Below, one piece after another: positions 32,359 to 43,689 of a DNA stretch of 64,000 nt. The notes under the pieces were generated by a model, which saw nothing but the letters and a program-made list of their open reading frames with translations, had not been told where the DNA came from and ran no database searches. The stretch comes from Berberis thunbergii. Its lineage: Eukaryota; Streptophyta; Magnoliopsida; Ranunculales; Berberidaceae. Positions within the stretch are counted from its first letter, which is position 1, and each line of letters starts with the position of its first letter. The translations under genes and the position numbers were made by a program. Location of the stretch: NCBI GenBank assembly GCA_003290165.1, contig QNQO01000531.1, positions 496,001 through 560,000 of the forward strand, given 5' to 3'.

Positions 32359-32890
32359 AGAAGTATTTTAGATAACATTCTTCTTACTCATGAACTTCTA
32401 ATGAGCTACCACATGGACTCTAAAAGCCCAAGATGTGTTGCTAAAGTGGATCTCCAAAAGGCTTATGATAATGTGAGATGGGACTCTCTGGTGATATACT
32501 TCCAAATGTTAGGTTCCTTAAAGCTTTCATTGATTGAGTCAGTACCTGCATCTCTACACCGATGTTTTCCATCCTTCTAAATGGTTCTCCTGAGGGATTT
32601 TTTGAGAGGAAAAATGGTCTTAGGCAAGGGGATCCTATTTCTTCCCTTCTTTTTGTTGTGGTTATAGAATCCCTTACTAGAATGCTGATTAGGCAAGTGA
32701 TAAGAGGTAACATTTTGACCCACCCAAAATGTAAGGTTCCCTTTATTGTTAGCATTTGCTATGCTGTTGATCTTATGGTTTTTACTAAGCCTGGACAACA
32801 CTATTTGAATTGTATTAAATTCACTCTCCTTGAATTCCAAAAGCTTCATTAGCCTTAGTGCAAACCTAGAAAAAGTTCTATCGCGATAGA
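32359..32890 (+). pseudogene. LINE ORF2 reverse transcriptase, central part
   Basis: The frame resumes with RSILDNILLTHELLMSYHM, then AKVDLQKAYDNVRWDSL (first catalytic Asp) and GSPEGFFERKNGLRQGDPIS. The active-site box reads CYAVDLMVF where YADD or FADD is expected, so one catalytic aspartate is lost. The segment ends in LEKSSIAI, cut by the hAT-like composite. A frameshift lies near 32540. Confidence 0.85.
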
Positions 32891-34173
32891 TAGGGGTGGG
32901 CGCGGTCCGGATCGGTTCCAAATTTTAAAACACCTAACTCGAACCGTTTACATTTTAACGGATCCGGTCCGAATCCTTTCATTTTGATAATTGGAACCAA
33001 ACCTAACTCGAACCGTTCTAAACGGTTCGGTTCCTACGGTTCCAATTGAATCAAGAATAGAAAAATATATTTGGTGAACTAGGAATTACCAGTAACAAGA
33101 TAAGAGAGTTTTTTACAATCATCAAATCATTCATGACCTACCTTCTTTCAAATTGAACTTATCCATGAGTGAACCAATGGAAGTAAGAGTTGTCATGTAC
33201 ATGAAGGCTGTAATAATACATGTTGTAATACTGCAAAGAACATGGACCCTTGCAATTTTGTTTACTTGATCATACAAAAGTAGGTGCTTATGTGTTCGCA
33301 GTAAAATCTGACCATTTTTTTGAAGAACTAATGGTTGATATACAAAAGCAGGCTCTGATCCACTCGCAACAAAAAGAATTTACAAAAATTAGACAAAATT
33401 GAAACATGTTTTTCCCAAGTAATGATACATGAACTTTACAAAGATCTAGGTTCAGAGGATTTTATAAGGGTGAATTGGTGTCTGTAAGTAAAGTGGAATG
33501 GAATCATCAACTAACCTTTCCCATCATGAACCAAATTGAATCAATTTCGAGAGAGACATCGGGGGCTTATTGACCTTGCTCATGAAGAGCCTCGTCAGAA
33601 TCATCGTATTGAAGCTGATGTAATCCTCCGTACCAAGAACCCTATAGGTGTTTGCTCTTCGATCGATCGAGTTCATGAAATCACACAATCAATCCAATAA
33701 AGTGGGATCAAGAAAGAGAGATGATGAACAACAACAGACCTTAACGAGAAGGTTGAGGAAGGAGGGAAGTGATGATCGATTGGGTTGCTCTTGCCACCAG
33801 CGATCCGATCTTGAAAGTAGATCTGAAGAGAGATGATGAGCTTTGTTGTTCTTCGAGCATCTTTGCTTCGCCATCGATCTTTTTCACCAGTAGAGAGAAG
33901 AGAATAAATAGATCTGAAGATCTTGAAAGTTAGCTACAAAGACTTAAGGTCTTTTAGTGTTGGAATTAAGCTACAAAGACTTGGGGAGTGTTGAAACCCC
34001 AATACGGTTTGGAACCGGACCATATGGAATTAATTATTAGGAACCAGACTCGAACCGTTGTTAAGTGAATCCGGACCGTTTCTCAATTTATAAAATAAAA
34101 ACCGAACCGTTTGAAGCAAAACGGTCCAGTTCGATTTGGATTCGTGGTTCTTCGACCCGTTTGCCCATCCCTA
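32891..34173. mobile_element. hAT-like non-autonomous element, left arm of the composite
   Basis: 1,283 bp starting TAGGGGTGGGCGCGGTCCGG and ending CGGGTTTGCCCATCCCTA-like sequence. Many short GAACCGTTT/AAACGGTTC words are inverted near both ends, as expected for transposase-binding subterminal motifs. No transposase ORF. Confidence 0.72.
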
Positions 34174-34189
34174 CTTAATAATATAGACA

Positions 34190-34660
34190 ACTGATCTTAC
34201 CTTGGCTCCACCTGGGCAATTTTTCCCAAAACCAGTTTTGCATGCCCACAAAGAGGCACCCTGTCCCATCCATGGTCCCTCCATGTATAGTAACCCCACT
34301 GACCTTGTCGAACTTAACCCAGTTCTTTTGTCACCAATAACATTGTAATCTGATGGAGCTACCAGAGTTCCGTCTATTACAAAGTTGATATTAGAACTCT
34401 TGCACTCTCCAGTAAACACAATGTTGTTTAGCAAATATCTTCCTGGTGGTACATATATCGTAGCAGACCCAACCATGTCACAAGTGGTTGCCCATGCATC
34501 GAGGAAGTATTTGCTGGTGTATGTTGTGCCATCAGGTTTGGCACCTAATTTTACCACATTATAATACTATTCCCTCCTCCATCAGCAAATGCGGATGTTG
34601 CATAGTAAGAAATGAAGAAGATAAATGAGACTGTTCATGTTGATCTTCATGATTTTCACT
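34190..34660 (-). pseudogene. Polygalacturonase (GH28) 5' fragment
   Basis: Minus strand. A signal-peptide-like start (MKINMNSLIYLLHFLL, then ATSAFADGGGNSI after a frameshift) is followed by YNVVKLGAKPDG in a second shifted frame, IYVPPGRYLLNNIVFTGECK, IDGTLVAPSDYNVIG and GQGASLWACKTG. It ends at an intact donor AAG/GTAAGATC at about 34200. This is the N-terminal third of a plant pectin-degrading polygalacturonase, a secreted cell-wall enzyme. The catalytic NTD, DD and HG motifs lie further downstream and are missing. Two frame breaks make it non-functional. Confidence 0.85.
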
Positions 34661-35960
34661 TGAGTGAGCCTAGGGAACCAGGTTTTGCAACCAGGTTTTA
34701 TAACCAGGATGATGTGGTATCATTAGAGGAGGGTTTTTTACAACCTCAAGATACACATAAACACTTTAGGAATTTCATCATTCTTTCAAGATCACGCCAC
34801 GTCACCATGATTATAAAATCCGATTGCATAAACATGGTTTCCTAGTATTTTCGTTTTCACTTGCATGCCCTTTTAAGTTAAGAAAGGAAGACTAGAGATG
34901 TGTGTAAGCTTTTAGGTGAGTGGATATGGAGCAAGATTAGAAGTATTTATAATGTTTTGACTTGGAATGGAAGATTAAAAAGTCAGTAGCAAATCCAGGG
35001 GAGATTACATTAATACTTGAATCAAGCATGCAGTTACGTTACAAGTTGGGTACAAAGACAAAGTGCCCCGATAAATTAACAATATAATAAGTCACGCTTA
35101 ATTGGTTTGATTTTTATATTGAGTTTTGACTCCACAAGTAAACATTCTGTTATATTTTGTGAGCAGATTTTCTTTCTATTCCACCAAATAAACCCCAATA
35201 CGCATGCTTGCTTGTCTGGGTGCCCCTGCGTCCGCCTAGCGGTTATTCCTCCTCAATTTGTGCTGCTTTTTGCACAAAACTGTGATGCATATCTTACGTA
35301 CTTAATTACTACAATAATATGTTTAGAGTGCACATCTCGAGGGGGATGGGTGGTTACACCCCCTTCACGCGTTTCCTCGCCCCTTAGAATTAGCGATAGG
35401 TTTAACTGCATCTCTTAGAGCACCTGCAGTTTTACAAAAAATGACGAACTTTCAAAGTTTGAAGGCCCGAATACTCATTCAGTGACAGTGTAGTTGCTAT
35501 CAGAAATCCAATTGTAGCAAATGCTAAGAAATTGATGTCTACTCAGTCTACGATTACCGTGTAGATACTGGTCTACATGCAATAAGTTTTCGTACTCTAA
35601 ACGGTTAAACAGGGTTTCCTAGTTTACAATTTGCATAGAATAAATAGGGTACATATAGTGAAGGAAAAAAAATCATCATGGTGTTCTACTTTGTATTATC
35701 ATAAACTAGCTAACTCAAAATGACTCAGCTATTGTATAGCTTTCAACTAATTCATTTTAGTTAGATTTTGGAGGAAATGTGTGGGTTAATGTCAGGACGA
35801 ATGTATGGTTCCAATTCGATGCGAAGAGGTCCTCAAAATAGTACAAAATAATTTTCCTAGGATAGAAAGTTGTAGAATGACTAATTGGTGATTGCAAGCA
35901 AAATTATAACTTTTCCATCTGTTTACATTTATGAAATTCTGCTCATGAGGTGGTCATCAT
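34661..35960. other. Middle of the hAT-like composite, upstream of the polygalacturonase fragment
   Basis: No coding similarity found. It may hold the captured gene's promoter. At 35331-35387 it contains one arm of a foldback MITE family (see 42430 and 49506), ending GTTTCCTCGCCCCTTAG. Confidence 0.45.
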
Positions 35961-36934
35961 TAGGGGTGGGCACGGTTTGGATCGGTTCCAAATTTTGAGG
36001 AAGCTAACTCGGACCGTTTAAATTTAACGAATCCGGTCCGGACCGGTCCGGATTCCCTTATTTTGAACATTGGAACCAAACCTAACTTGAACCGTTTGAA
36101 ACAGTCTGGTTCCTACGGTTCCAAATTTAAGTTGATTATGTCTTATACAAGCAAATGTCACACTGCATCTATATATGATGATAGATTATAGTTACTCAAA
36201 TCTAAGTTGATTATGTCTTACACAAGCTGCAAGCAGCAATAGGCCAACAACAACTGCAGCAACAACACAGAATTCAGAGCTACAAAATCTGGAAGTTCAA
36301 ATTCAGAGCTACATCCATGCTACAAATTCAGAGCTACATGGAGAGATGTAGTTCAAAAACAAGTGTTCTAGGTCCAAAGCAGATATAGCAAGTCTTTGCA
36401 ATCACAGATGCTACTCTACAACTTAAACCACATCTTAGAATCAAGTAAACTGCAAGTAGCTTGTCATAATAAACACAATATTACCGTTGATGTCTTGAGA
36501 GCAATTGGCATAGCTTTGTCCATGCCACAGGCCAGTATTCTTAAGTGCGAGCTGTGCGGCTACAGAAAAGAGAGGGGAAGAGAAGAAGCCCAGAGAGGGG
36601 AGGATGCGGGTGCAGGTCCTGTGGCTACAGAGAAGATAGGGGAAGAGTAGACTGGAGAGGAGAGGATGTGGGTTGTGCGACTACAGAGAAGAGACTCTAA
36701 TTTCTATTTCAATTCTAACTTCAATTTCCTATTTAGCTTAGTAAATTGTAATTGTGATTTTAAACGGGTCCAACCCGGACCGTTTCTTTTTAAATAGTAG
36801 GAACTAGGTCTGGACCGTTTCATAACGGATCCGGACCGTATCTAAAAACACAAAATTAAAATTCGGACCGTTTAGAGTAAAACAGTCTGATTCGGTTTGA
36901 ACCCGCGGATCCTCGACCTGTATGCCCACCCCTA
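35961..36934. mobile_element. hAT-like non-autonomous element, right arm of the composite
   Basis: 974 bp, starting TAGGGGTGGGCACGGTTTGG and ending ATGCCCACCCCTA. Related to the left arm over both terminal regions but with a different interior, including a short direct repeat TTGATTATGTCTTA at 36132 and 36208. No transposase. Confidence 0.72.
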
Positions 36935-37085
36935 GCGATAAGTGGATTTGAAAAAGGTGATGCTGACGACCTAGCAAATGTGTTGGGTTCAAGCTTTCTC
37001 ATGATGATACGACTTACCTAGGTGATGCCAAATAGAATAACGATTATTCTGCAGGCTAGTTCAACATATAACTCAGAGAAAACAC
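36935..37085 (+). pseudogene. LINE ORF2, reverse transcriptase C-terminal piece
   Basis: Continues directly from 32882 with ISGFEKGDADDLANVLG, then degraded codons matching the YLG(M/V)P and LVQHITQR segment of plant L1 ORF2. It is lost in unrelated sequence by about 37085. Confidence 0.75.
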
Positions 37086-37645
37086 AAGAGATTCGCCCCA
37101 AAACACAGAGAAACATCTCTGATGTTCAATTCAAATTATGCAAATAAAAAAGTATCTTTAAAGTCAGCCCACAAATCGGGCTTATAACTAAAATTCGTCA
37201 TTATCAAACTTTTACCAAAAATAGCAAAATCTCAATAATCATGCCAAATTGAAATACACAATAAAAGAAGTAATCTGCAAAAAATCTGGCCCAAATCAGG
37301 TTCAGAATCACTTTCTAAGCGATAAAATAAATATTACCATAAAAGGAAATCTTTTTTACTAAAAGTGTAGATTTGGAAGGGGAAACAGTAAATTTTGGCC
37401 TCGAAAAGATGTGCATTGAGCATAGCTCGGTGGCCACGACGTGCGCACCAAAAAGAGCTTTCCTAATTGGGGTCATATGCATGATTCTGATACCCATAAC
37501 CAACTCAAAGTATCTCAGTGCCAACAACATGCTATTTGACAGCTCAGCGTCATCTTACTCAGATCCTCCTGCATCACTAGGCATCCCCATCGTCACAGAA
37601 AGAAGAAGAGAAAAAAAAGAGAGGGGGGGGGGGGGGGGGGGGCGC
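37086..37645. other. Unidentified segment interrupting the LINE, ending in a 20-G run
   Basis: An AT-rich stretch followed by a GC-richer one, where only about 135 bases of LINE are expected. I see no terminal repeats or clear TSD. It ends in AGAGA followed by twenty G (37623-37642). Confidence 0.5.
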
Positions 37646-38936
37646 TTAAAATTCTTGTGGTCTGGACTAGAAATGAACAAGAAAGTGGTTCCTGCTAGCT
37701 GGAGCAAGGTAGCTAAACCTAAAGAGGTTGGTGGGCTTGGTATCATCGACTTGAGAGCATGGAACAAGTTGCAAATTGTGCGCATGTGTTCAACATTGCT
37801 AGTAGGAAAGTCTATTTGGGTTCAATGGTTGTGGCAACACAAAATCAAGGACAAACAATTATGGACCATAGCTCTTCCTAATGAATGCTCCTGGGCTTGG
37901 AGAAATATTTTGAAGAATAGAAACCAGTATATCAACTTGGTTAGAGTTTTGGTGGGTAATGGAAGAAACACAAGCTTTGGCATGATCCTTGGTTTTCTGG
38001 AGGCGTTCTTCTTCATAAACTGACTTATAACCAAAGACATTTAACTGTTATTAGTGATAGTGTGAGAATGAACAGGTTGAGGCGACAACAACAACTGAGA
38101 CTCCAAAGAACAGCTGATGTTCAAGTGAAAAACTTGTGGGATCAAATCCTGGTAACACAGCTTAACAAGATGGAGGTCTTCTGGTTTGGATGAGCACCAC
38201 TACAAGGAAAGTTATCCATTAAGGCAACATATAATGATCTTTTAGTAGGAAGAGAGAAAGATAGATGGGCAAATTTCATTTGGGATGATGAAGGGTTGCC
38301 TAAATACAACTTCTTCCCTTGGATGGTGGTAAAAAATGTTTTCCTTACTCAAGATAACTAATGTTACCGGAAGATTCTGGGTAGCTCATGATGTTGTTTT
38401 TGTGAAGAAGAACAAAACTTACATCTTTACTTGAGAGTTTGAAATAGGAATGTAAATGTTGATTCGAATGGGTGTAAAAAAGATCGAGGCTGTGGTCGAT
38501 AACAAACATGTGGAGATGCTAGTCAATGAGGTGTGGCAAGTTCCATGAAACATGTGAATATTGTGCATGACATCAAAGAGCTAGGTTGTGTTTTTGAAGC
38601 TTTCTCGGTCAGGCATATCGACAGAATGAGTAATACAGCAGCTGATTGGTTAGCAACATGGACAGGTAGAACAGGAGCAACTATTTTTAGTCCACCCATG
38701 GAAGAGGATCTAATGGAGATAACCATGCAAGATAGACTGTAATTCATCTACACTAGAGATGTTGGTTAGTAACTTTGTTATTGCTGCTAATTGTAGTTGT
38801 GTATGAACTGCTTGTGTTTAGCCTTGTGATGTAGTAGCTATCTTTGTTCCCCTCGTTAGGGGTTGGCTGCCTGTACAATAGTTTTCTCTTTCAATAAAGG
38901 GTGAGGCCTAATCCCAGCATACCTTCCATAAAATAA
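37646..38936 (+). pseudogene. LINE ORF2 zf-RVT, RNase H and 3' end
   Basis: FLWSGLEMNKKVVPASWSKV and KPKEVGGLGIIDLRAWNK start the region after RT. GNGRNTSFWHDPW-like codons and KDRWANFIWDDEGLPKYNFF belong to zf-RVT. From about 38460, VDNKHVEMLVNEVWQVP, NIVHDIKELGCVFEAFSVRH and SNTAADWLATWTGR form a plant L1 RNase H domain with its DxxAADWLA-type end. A 3' UTR with TTTCAATAAAGGG and an A-rich tail close the element at the TSD. Several stops are present. Confidence 0.85.
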
Positions 38937-38948
38937 AAATACCACTTT

Positions 38949-39335
38949 TTACATATTTCAAGGTACCCTGATTAATTTCCGACAATCATCTAGTTGATTA
39001 CAAATAAGGGGTAACCGTGCAAGTGTCACTTACAAATAAGGTGTAACTGTGCATTATGTAAGGTGTAGCCTTAGTTGATTACACATAAGTAACCATGCAT
39101 CACTTGGTGAATGTAATCAAACGAGCTAGAACTGGCTATCAGCTTGAATTTTGTTATCTTATTTTATGGTTCAGCAATGTTACTTCATACAATTATGAGA
39201 TTCATATTCATTCTTCTGATCTACATTGATCCAAAGTTAGTGACATAGGAAGGCTTTGTTATGGTGATTGTGTGCAAGAGGCTACTATGAAAATAAACAT
39301 ATCACAGACTGAATAGCGAATAGGAGAGGAAAAAG
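38949..39335. repeat. Local repeat, second part (pairs with 588-1074)
   Basis: Rest of block B (38949-39160, with an extra internal duplication of ACAAATAAGG(T/G)GTAAC) and block A (39161-39335). It adjoins the ALDH 3' end and shows the original neighbourhood of the LINE target. Confidence 0.72.
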
Positions 39336-39548
39336 CAATAGACCATTGCATATTTTGAACATCATAATCAAGTACAAACAGGAAAGGAGAGCAGCAAACA
39401 ACTATACCCTATTGACATCAACATTATTTTTACAATGCGATCAGAACCCAGTATAAAAAGAAATCAGTGATGCATTGTGCTCAATTATACAGTAAAGAGG
39501 AATATCAACATCATCGTGGCATATGAGATTTCTTGTTGCTCTCCAGAT

Positions 39549-42500
39549 TTAGAGCCACGGAGAATTGTAAATGGGCATTACAACAGACTTGGTTTGAAGA
39601 TATTGTTCGAGGGCGTGCAATCCCATATCTTTTCCAAAACCACTCATCTTGTACCCACCATGCGGAACGTCTGAGTCAAAAGCATAGTAACAGTTTATCC
39701 AAATAGCACCTGCACGGATGGATCTTGAGACTGTATTGGCCGTGTTCACGTCCTTGGTCATAACTCCCGCTGCTAGACCATATTTGGTATTGTTAGCTCG
39801 TTCTATAGCCTCCTCAACAGTCCTGCAAAGAAAGAAATGTATAAGGTTTTCGATTCCTCAAGTTCTCAAAGGAAAATCTAGTTATGAAGATCATTCTCAG
39901 GTTTAGAGTCAAAACAGAAAGTTGAACTTACTTGAATTTCATGAGAGACATCACAGGTCCAAATATTTCATCCTTTACGATTGGTCATATCCTCCTGCAA
40001 AATTAGTCCCAGTCATGTACAAGAACTTAAAAGAACTCTGAAATGGCTATTTATCCAAGCCCATCACGAAGTAAACAAATATGGAAGTATTGTTTAGGGG
40101 TAGTAGTATACATTTACGTCCGTGAAAACTGTAGGTTCAATATAGTATCCCTTCTCGCCACAAGCCTTTCCCCCAGTTAGCAAGTTGGCTCCGTCTTTCA
40201 AGCCTTGTTGTATATAGGAAAGGACTTTTTCGTATTGCTTCTTGTCAACCTGTAACAGATACAATAACGATTAATGGACTAATTGCATGACCACAACTGT
40301 GATTGAAAAGGAAGATTTCAGAACGACAACATACTTGGGGTCCTTGTTGAACATGGGGATAGAAAGGGTCTCCAACCACCCAAGTTTTAGCTTTTGCAGC
40401 CAACTTCTTTGAAAATTCATCGTAAATCCCTTCCTGAACGTAAACACGGGATCCAGCCACACATATTTCTCCCTGCAGATCAGCCCACACTTAAAAGTCA
40501 GAGAATGTTTAAGTACATTACTAGCTAGAAGTATTAACAGAATGTCATAACGAATTCTTTACCTTGTTATATACAATTCCAAGGAGAGCCAACTCAACAG
40601 AGGCATCTAAATCAGCATCATTGAAGACTATGATAGGTGACTTCCCTCCCAACTCAAGCGTAACGACCTTTAAGTTGCTCTTTGCGGCTGCTTCCATTAC
40701 TAACCTTCCAACTTGCGTGGAACCTGTAAAACTAACCTGAAGAACCCAGCAGATAAATACAACGTAATGGTTAGAGATAAAGTTTGCACTGTAACACATC
40801 AAAGTATCAAACAAACACACAAATATAGAAAGGTACGTACTTTATCAATGTCCATGTGTGAGCTAATGGCAGCACCAGCCTTGCTACCAAATCCTGTAAC
40901 AACATTTAGCACTCCATCCGGGATACCAGCCTGTAATGATACATGTCAAACTATAAGTTCCCTGGGTAATGTCTATCATTTGGTCCTAACTCCTAGGCTA
41001 TATATTGTAATATGGAAAGCAGGAATAGCTGCCATGTATAGCATGTTACCTTCTTAGCAAGATGTGCATAAAAGAGTGCAGTCAATGGTGTCTGCTCGGC
41101 AGGCTTGACTATCATAGTGCACCCTGCAGCTAAGGCAGGGGCAACCTTCATGAAGAACATTGTGGTGGGAAAGTTCCAGGGAATGATGTGACCTACAACA
41201 CCTATAGGTTCACGTAGAGTGTATCCGTGAAGGTCTCTTGACATCTTTAAAGTCTCACCGTGGATCTTATCTGCAGCACCAGCATAGTAACGGAGCGACT
41301 TTGAACCACCGGGAATATCTACCATTTTCCCCATACCGAACAATTTTCCAGCATCTAAGGTGTCCAAAGCAGCCAGTTCTTCTATGCTTTCGTCTACCAG
41401 GTCTGCGAATTTCATCATTATCCTCCCCCTTTCCTGAACATCATTAAGCAAGGACAGATGAATTAGTACTAAAAATGCATATAGACAACTACTTGCTTCA
41501 AAAAACACTTTTGAGAGTCCGAAAAGGAAGCAAAATGCTTACACAGCCAGGCATACGAGGCCATTTCCCATGATCAAATGCTTCCCTAGCTGCTTTGACT
41601 GCCAAATCAATATCTTCTTTATCTCCTTCTGCTATTCTTGCTATTACTTCCCCTGTTCTTGGGTCTATTGTTTCAAATGTTTTCCCTATACATGATCACG
41701 AAATTTGAAAAAGTTAGACCTTCAATATTTAACTAAGGATCACGATCTGATCAAGTATTTATTACCACAACATAATAAGTATATAAAGCCGGAAATAAAC
41801 ACCAACTTGAGCAAACTATGCTTGCAATTTGATTTCAAGTACATTTCATACGGACTTTTGAAGCATAATGTCTCTTACATACCTAAGATTTTAGAAACAC
41901 TCTTATAGTAATGCACCGTGTCTAAAAGTTTTAGTCTCTTTGGACAAAGACAAATATGGTATGATTCATAGCTTTCAAGATGTGCATGAATGTTTTCACA
42001 GTCTCCATCCAAGGTCCTAAGACCATTAATATGCTAGGCAAGCAATTAATTCAAGAACATTCTGGGTGTGAATCAGAAGACAGGGTCACAGCTCCTTTGG
42101 CCCCCACTAGAGTCTAATTAGGGCCTTTGAAAATTCATTAAGTCATTGTCACAGATTGATCCAACAATCCATTTCAGTTTCAGACTTTCATTTGTGACAT
42201 GTAGTAAAAGTAGGTTGTATAATCGGTGGGTCTTTAATTACCCTGCATATGCTAGCGAAGACTAATACACGAAACAACAACATATTATTTGTAGCAAAGT
42301 TAATGAGTTATTTACCACGTTAAACATGCTACAAATAAATCTCTTACCATACTATTACGTGGTAAATAAATCTTCACTGACACCCTTCTGTGACAGTAAA
42401 ATATTATTTGCAATAATAATACAGGAATTCTAAATGTCGCGGAAATGAGCGAGGAAACCAGCGAGGGCAGTGAGGTGGAGGGAGGGAAGCCATTCACCCT

Positions 42501-43513
42501 CTTCAAGATGTGCGCAAGAAAAATCAACGCATGCATTCCGAGGAAGTTGAATGGCTCCCCTCCCTTCACCTCACTCCCCTTGCTGGTTTCCTCGCCATTT
42601 AGCCTTTCTCATAATAATATATCTCTTCTCCTTCAAGTCAACGTGTCAAAATCAACATGTCATATAAGATAAATATGAATTTTGACCCCATTTTTCAGGT
42701 CAAGCATAAAATACCTTAAAAAATCCATCATATTTTTATAAGCACGATCACAATCATTGGGAGCATTTTATTTAAAAATTCTACTAAACAAATAAATAAA
42801 TAACAATTTAGGCAAATACGGTTTGATGTTGTGGGCACCGCATGGATTTTCTTTTTCTAAGCTTCGTATTCTTTGTCTTTTGCCTAATAACAAGCAAGTC
42901 TAATCTCCTTGTGTCCAGTGTCCTCATACGAGACACAAATTTAATTTTTAAGTTTATAACCTATTAAATGGTCACTGTATCACCACATGGCAACCTCTCT
43001 AGCCTATTGATGGTCGTCGTGTTTGATTTGATCTCCATTTGTTGGACTAAAGTGTTATGACTTTGGTGATGTTTGTTTTTATTGTGAAAAATATCTTTAT
43101 AAGGATATTTGTGTATCTATACCGGAAGTAGTTGGAAATAGAAGCCACCTAGAATTTCGGCAATATCAATCCTTAGGACTGCCTTTTTTCTTTGAGATTA
43201 TCAAGTTAAAATCTGTATGAAAGTTTCAGAAGAAAAAAAAAATTGTTTAAATACCATTGACCTTAACCTGACACAACATGCGAATCTCGAGAACATTTAA
43301 AACCTCCATGAATGATAAATAGCATCTCTCAAACTTGTACACTTCAATAGCAATAGCTGAATACAAAAACATAGGATAAATGATTAGAATTGCACTGAAA
43401 TCAAAACATACCCGAAAGAGCGTCGACGAATTCTCCATTAATGAAGAGCTTGGTGAACTTAATCTCCGGATTTTAACATAATCTTTCGAGTTTCCATTGC
43501 TCTGAATCGCCAT
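39549..43513 (-). CDS. Family-2 aldehyde dehydrogenase, ALDH2C4-like, nine exons, two frame disruptions
   Basis: NAD(P)+-dependent cytosolic enzyme type that oxidises hydroxycinnamaldehydes (ferulate and sinapate synthesis) in plants. Exons on the minus strand: 43412-43513, 41543-41685, 41050-41433, 40841-40930, 40563-40736, 40335-40472, 40112-40249, 39932-39994, 39549-39822, summing to 1,506 nt or 501 codons plus stop, the family length. All introns are [21 protein letters not shown] opens the domain; the general-base motif LELGGKSP (exon 5) and catalytic Cys in GEICVAGSR (exon 6) are intact; [13 protein letters not shown] and [17 protein letters not shown] follow; the end is PIYNSPWL. Exon 1 lacks one C after codon 15 (GTTAAAATCCGG) and exon 8 has one extra C (ATGACCAATCG). 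Either this is a young pseudogene or these are assembly errors. No alternative ATG rescues exon 1. Confidence 0.85.
42430..42602. mobile_element. Foldback MITE in ALDH intron 1
   Basis: Arms GCGAGGAAACCAGCGAGGGC and its near-complement TTGCTGGTTTCCTCGCC enclose a long imperfect hairpin. The outer ends are CTAAATGTCG and CGCCATTTAG. No TSD is clear. Related copies lie at 49506-49647 and, one arm only, at 35331-35387. Confidence 0.7.
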
Positions 43514-43609
43514 ATTTCTCTGCCACGCTCTTTGTTTTTTAATCTCCCTCTAAAACAGCTACTTCTGTTCTGTACTAACTGGGCTTTCCTCTTCTCCAAT
43601 AAATAACGA

Positions 43610-43622
43610 GGTTATAAATAGC
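43610..43622 (-). promoter_or_regulatory. Possible TATA box of the ALDH gene
   Basis: The minus strand reads CTATTTATAACC about 100 bases upstream of the ATG at 43513. Position and composition suit a plant core promoter. A second TATTTATAG lies at about 43650. Confidence 0.4.
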
Positions 43623-43689
43623 CGACGAAGAGTGGAGCCCACTATAAATAAATAAAGAGAGATTGAAAGGTGGTCTCTTTTGAATTGTG

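Larger units (their letters stand above)
32891..36934. mobile_element. Composite of two hAT-like elements carrying a polygalacturonase fragment
   Basis: The outermost ends TAGGGGTGGGC and GCCCACCCCTA are inverted. They are flanked by GCGATAGA (32883-32890) and GCGATAAG (36935-36942), an 8-bp TSD with two differences. Removing all 4,044 bases restores the LINE frame SSIAISGFEKGDADDLAN. Inside are two complete related elements in direct orientation and a 1.8-kb middle. Neither inner end has a matching TSD, which suggests that the whole block moved as a unit. Confidence 0.75.
1075..38936 (+). mobile_element. L1-type LINE, 5'-inverted and expanded by nested insertions
   Basis: A plant L1 retrotransposon whose pieces run through 38 kb. 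Going left to right, the parts are: inverted ORF1 (1075-1445 and 13298 to about 13600, minus); ORF2 endonuclease (about 13745-14066 and 24196-24700); reverse transcriptase (about 24900-25305, 32359-32890, 36935-37085); zf-RVT (about 37646-38400); RNase H (about 38460-38742); and a 3' end with an AATAAA word and A-rich tail. The flanking TSD is AAATACCACTTT at 1063-1074 and 38937-38948. Every junction reconstructs a continuous L1 reading frame once the insert and one TSD copy are removed. The catalytic YADD-type box reads YAVD, and several stops are present, so the element is dead. Confidence 0.85.
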
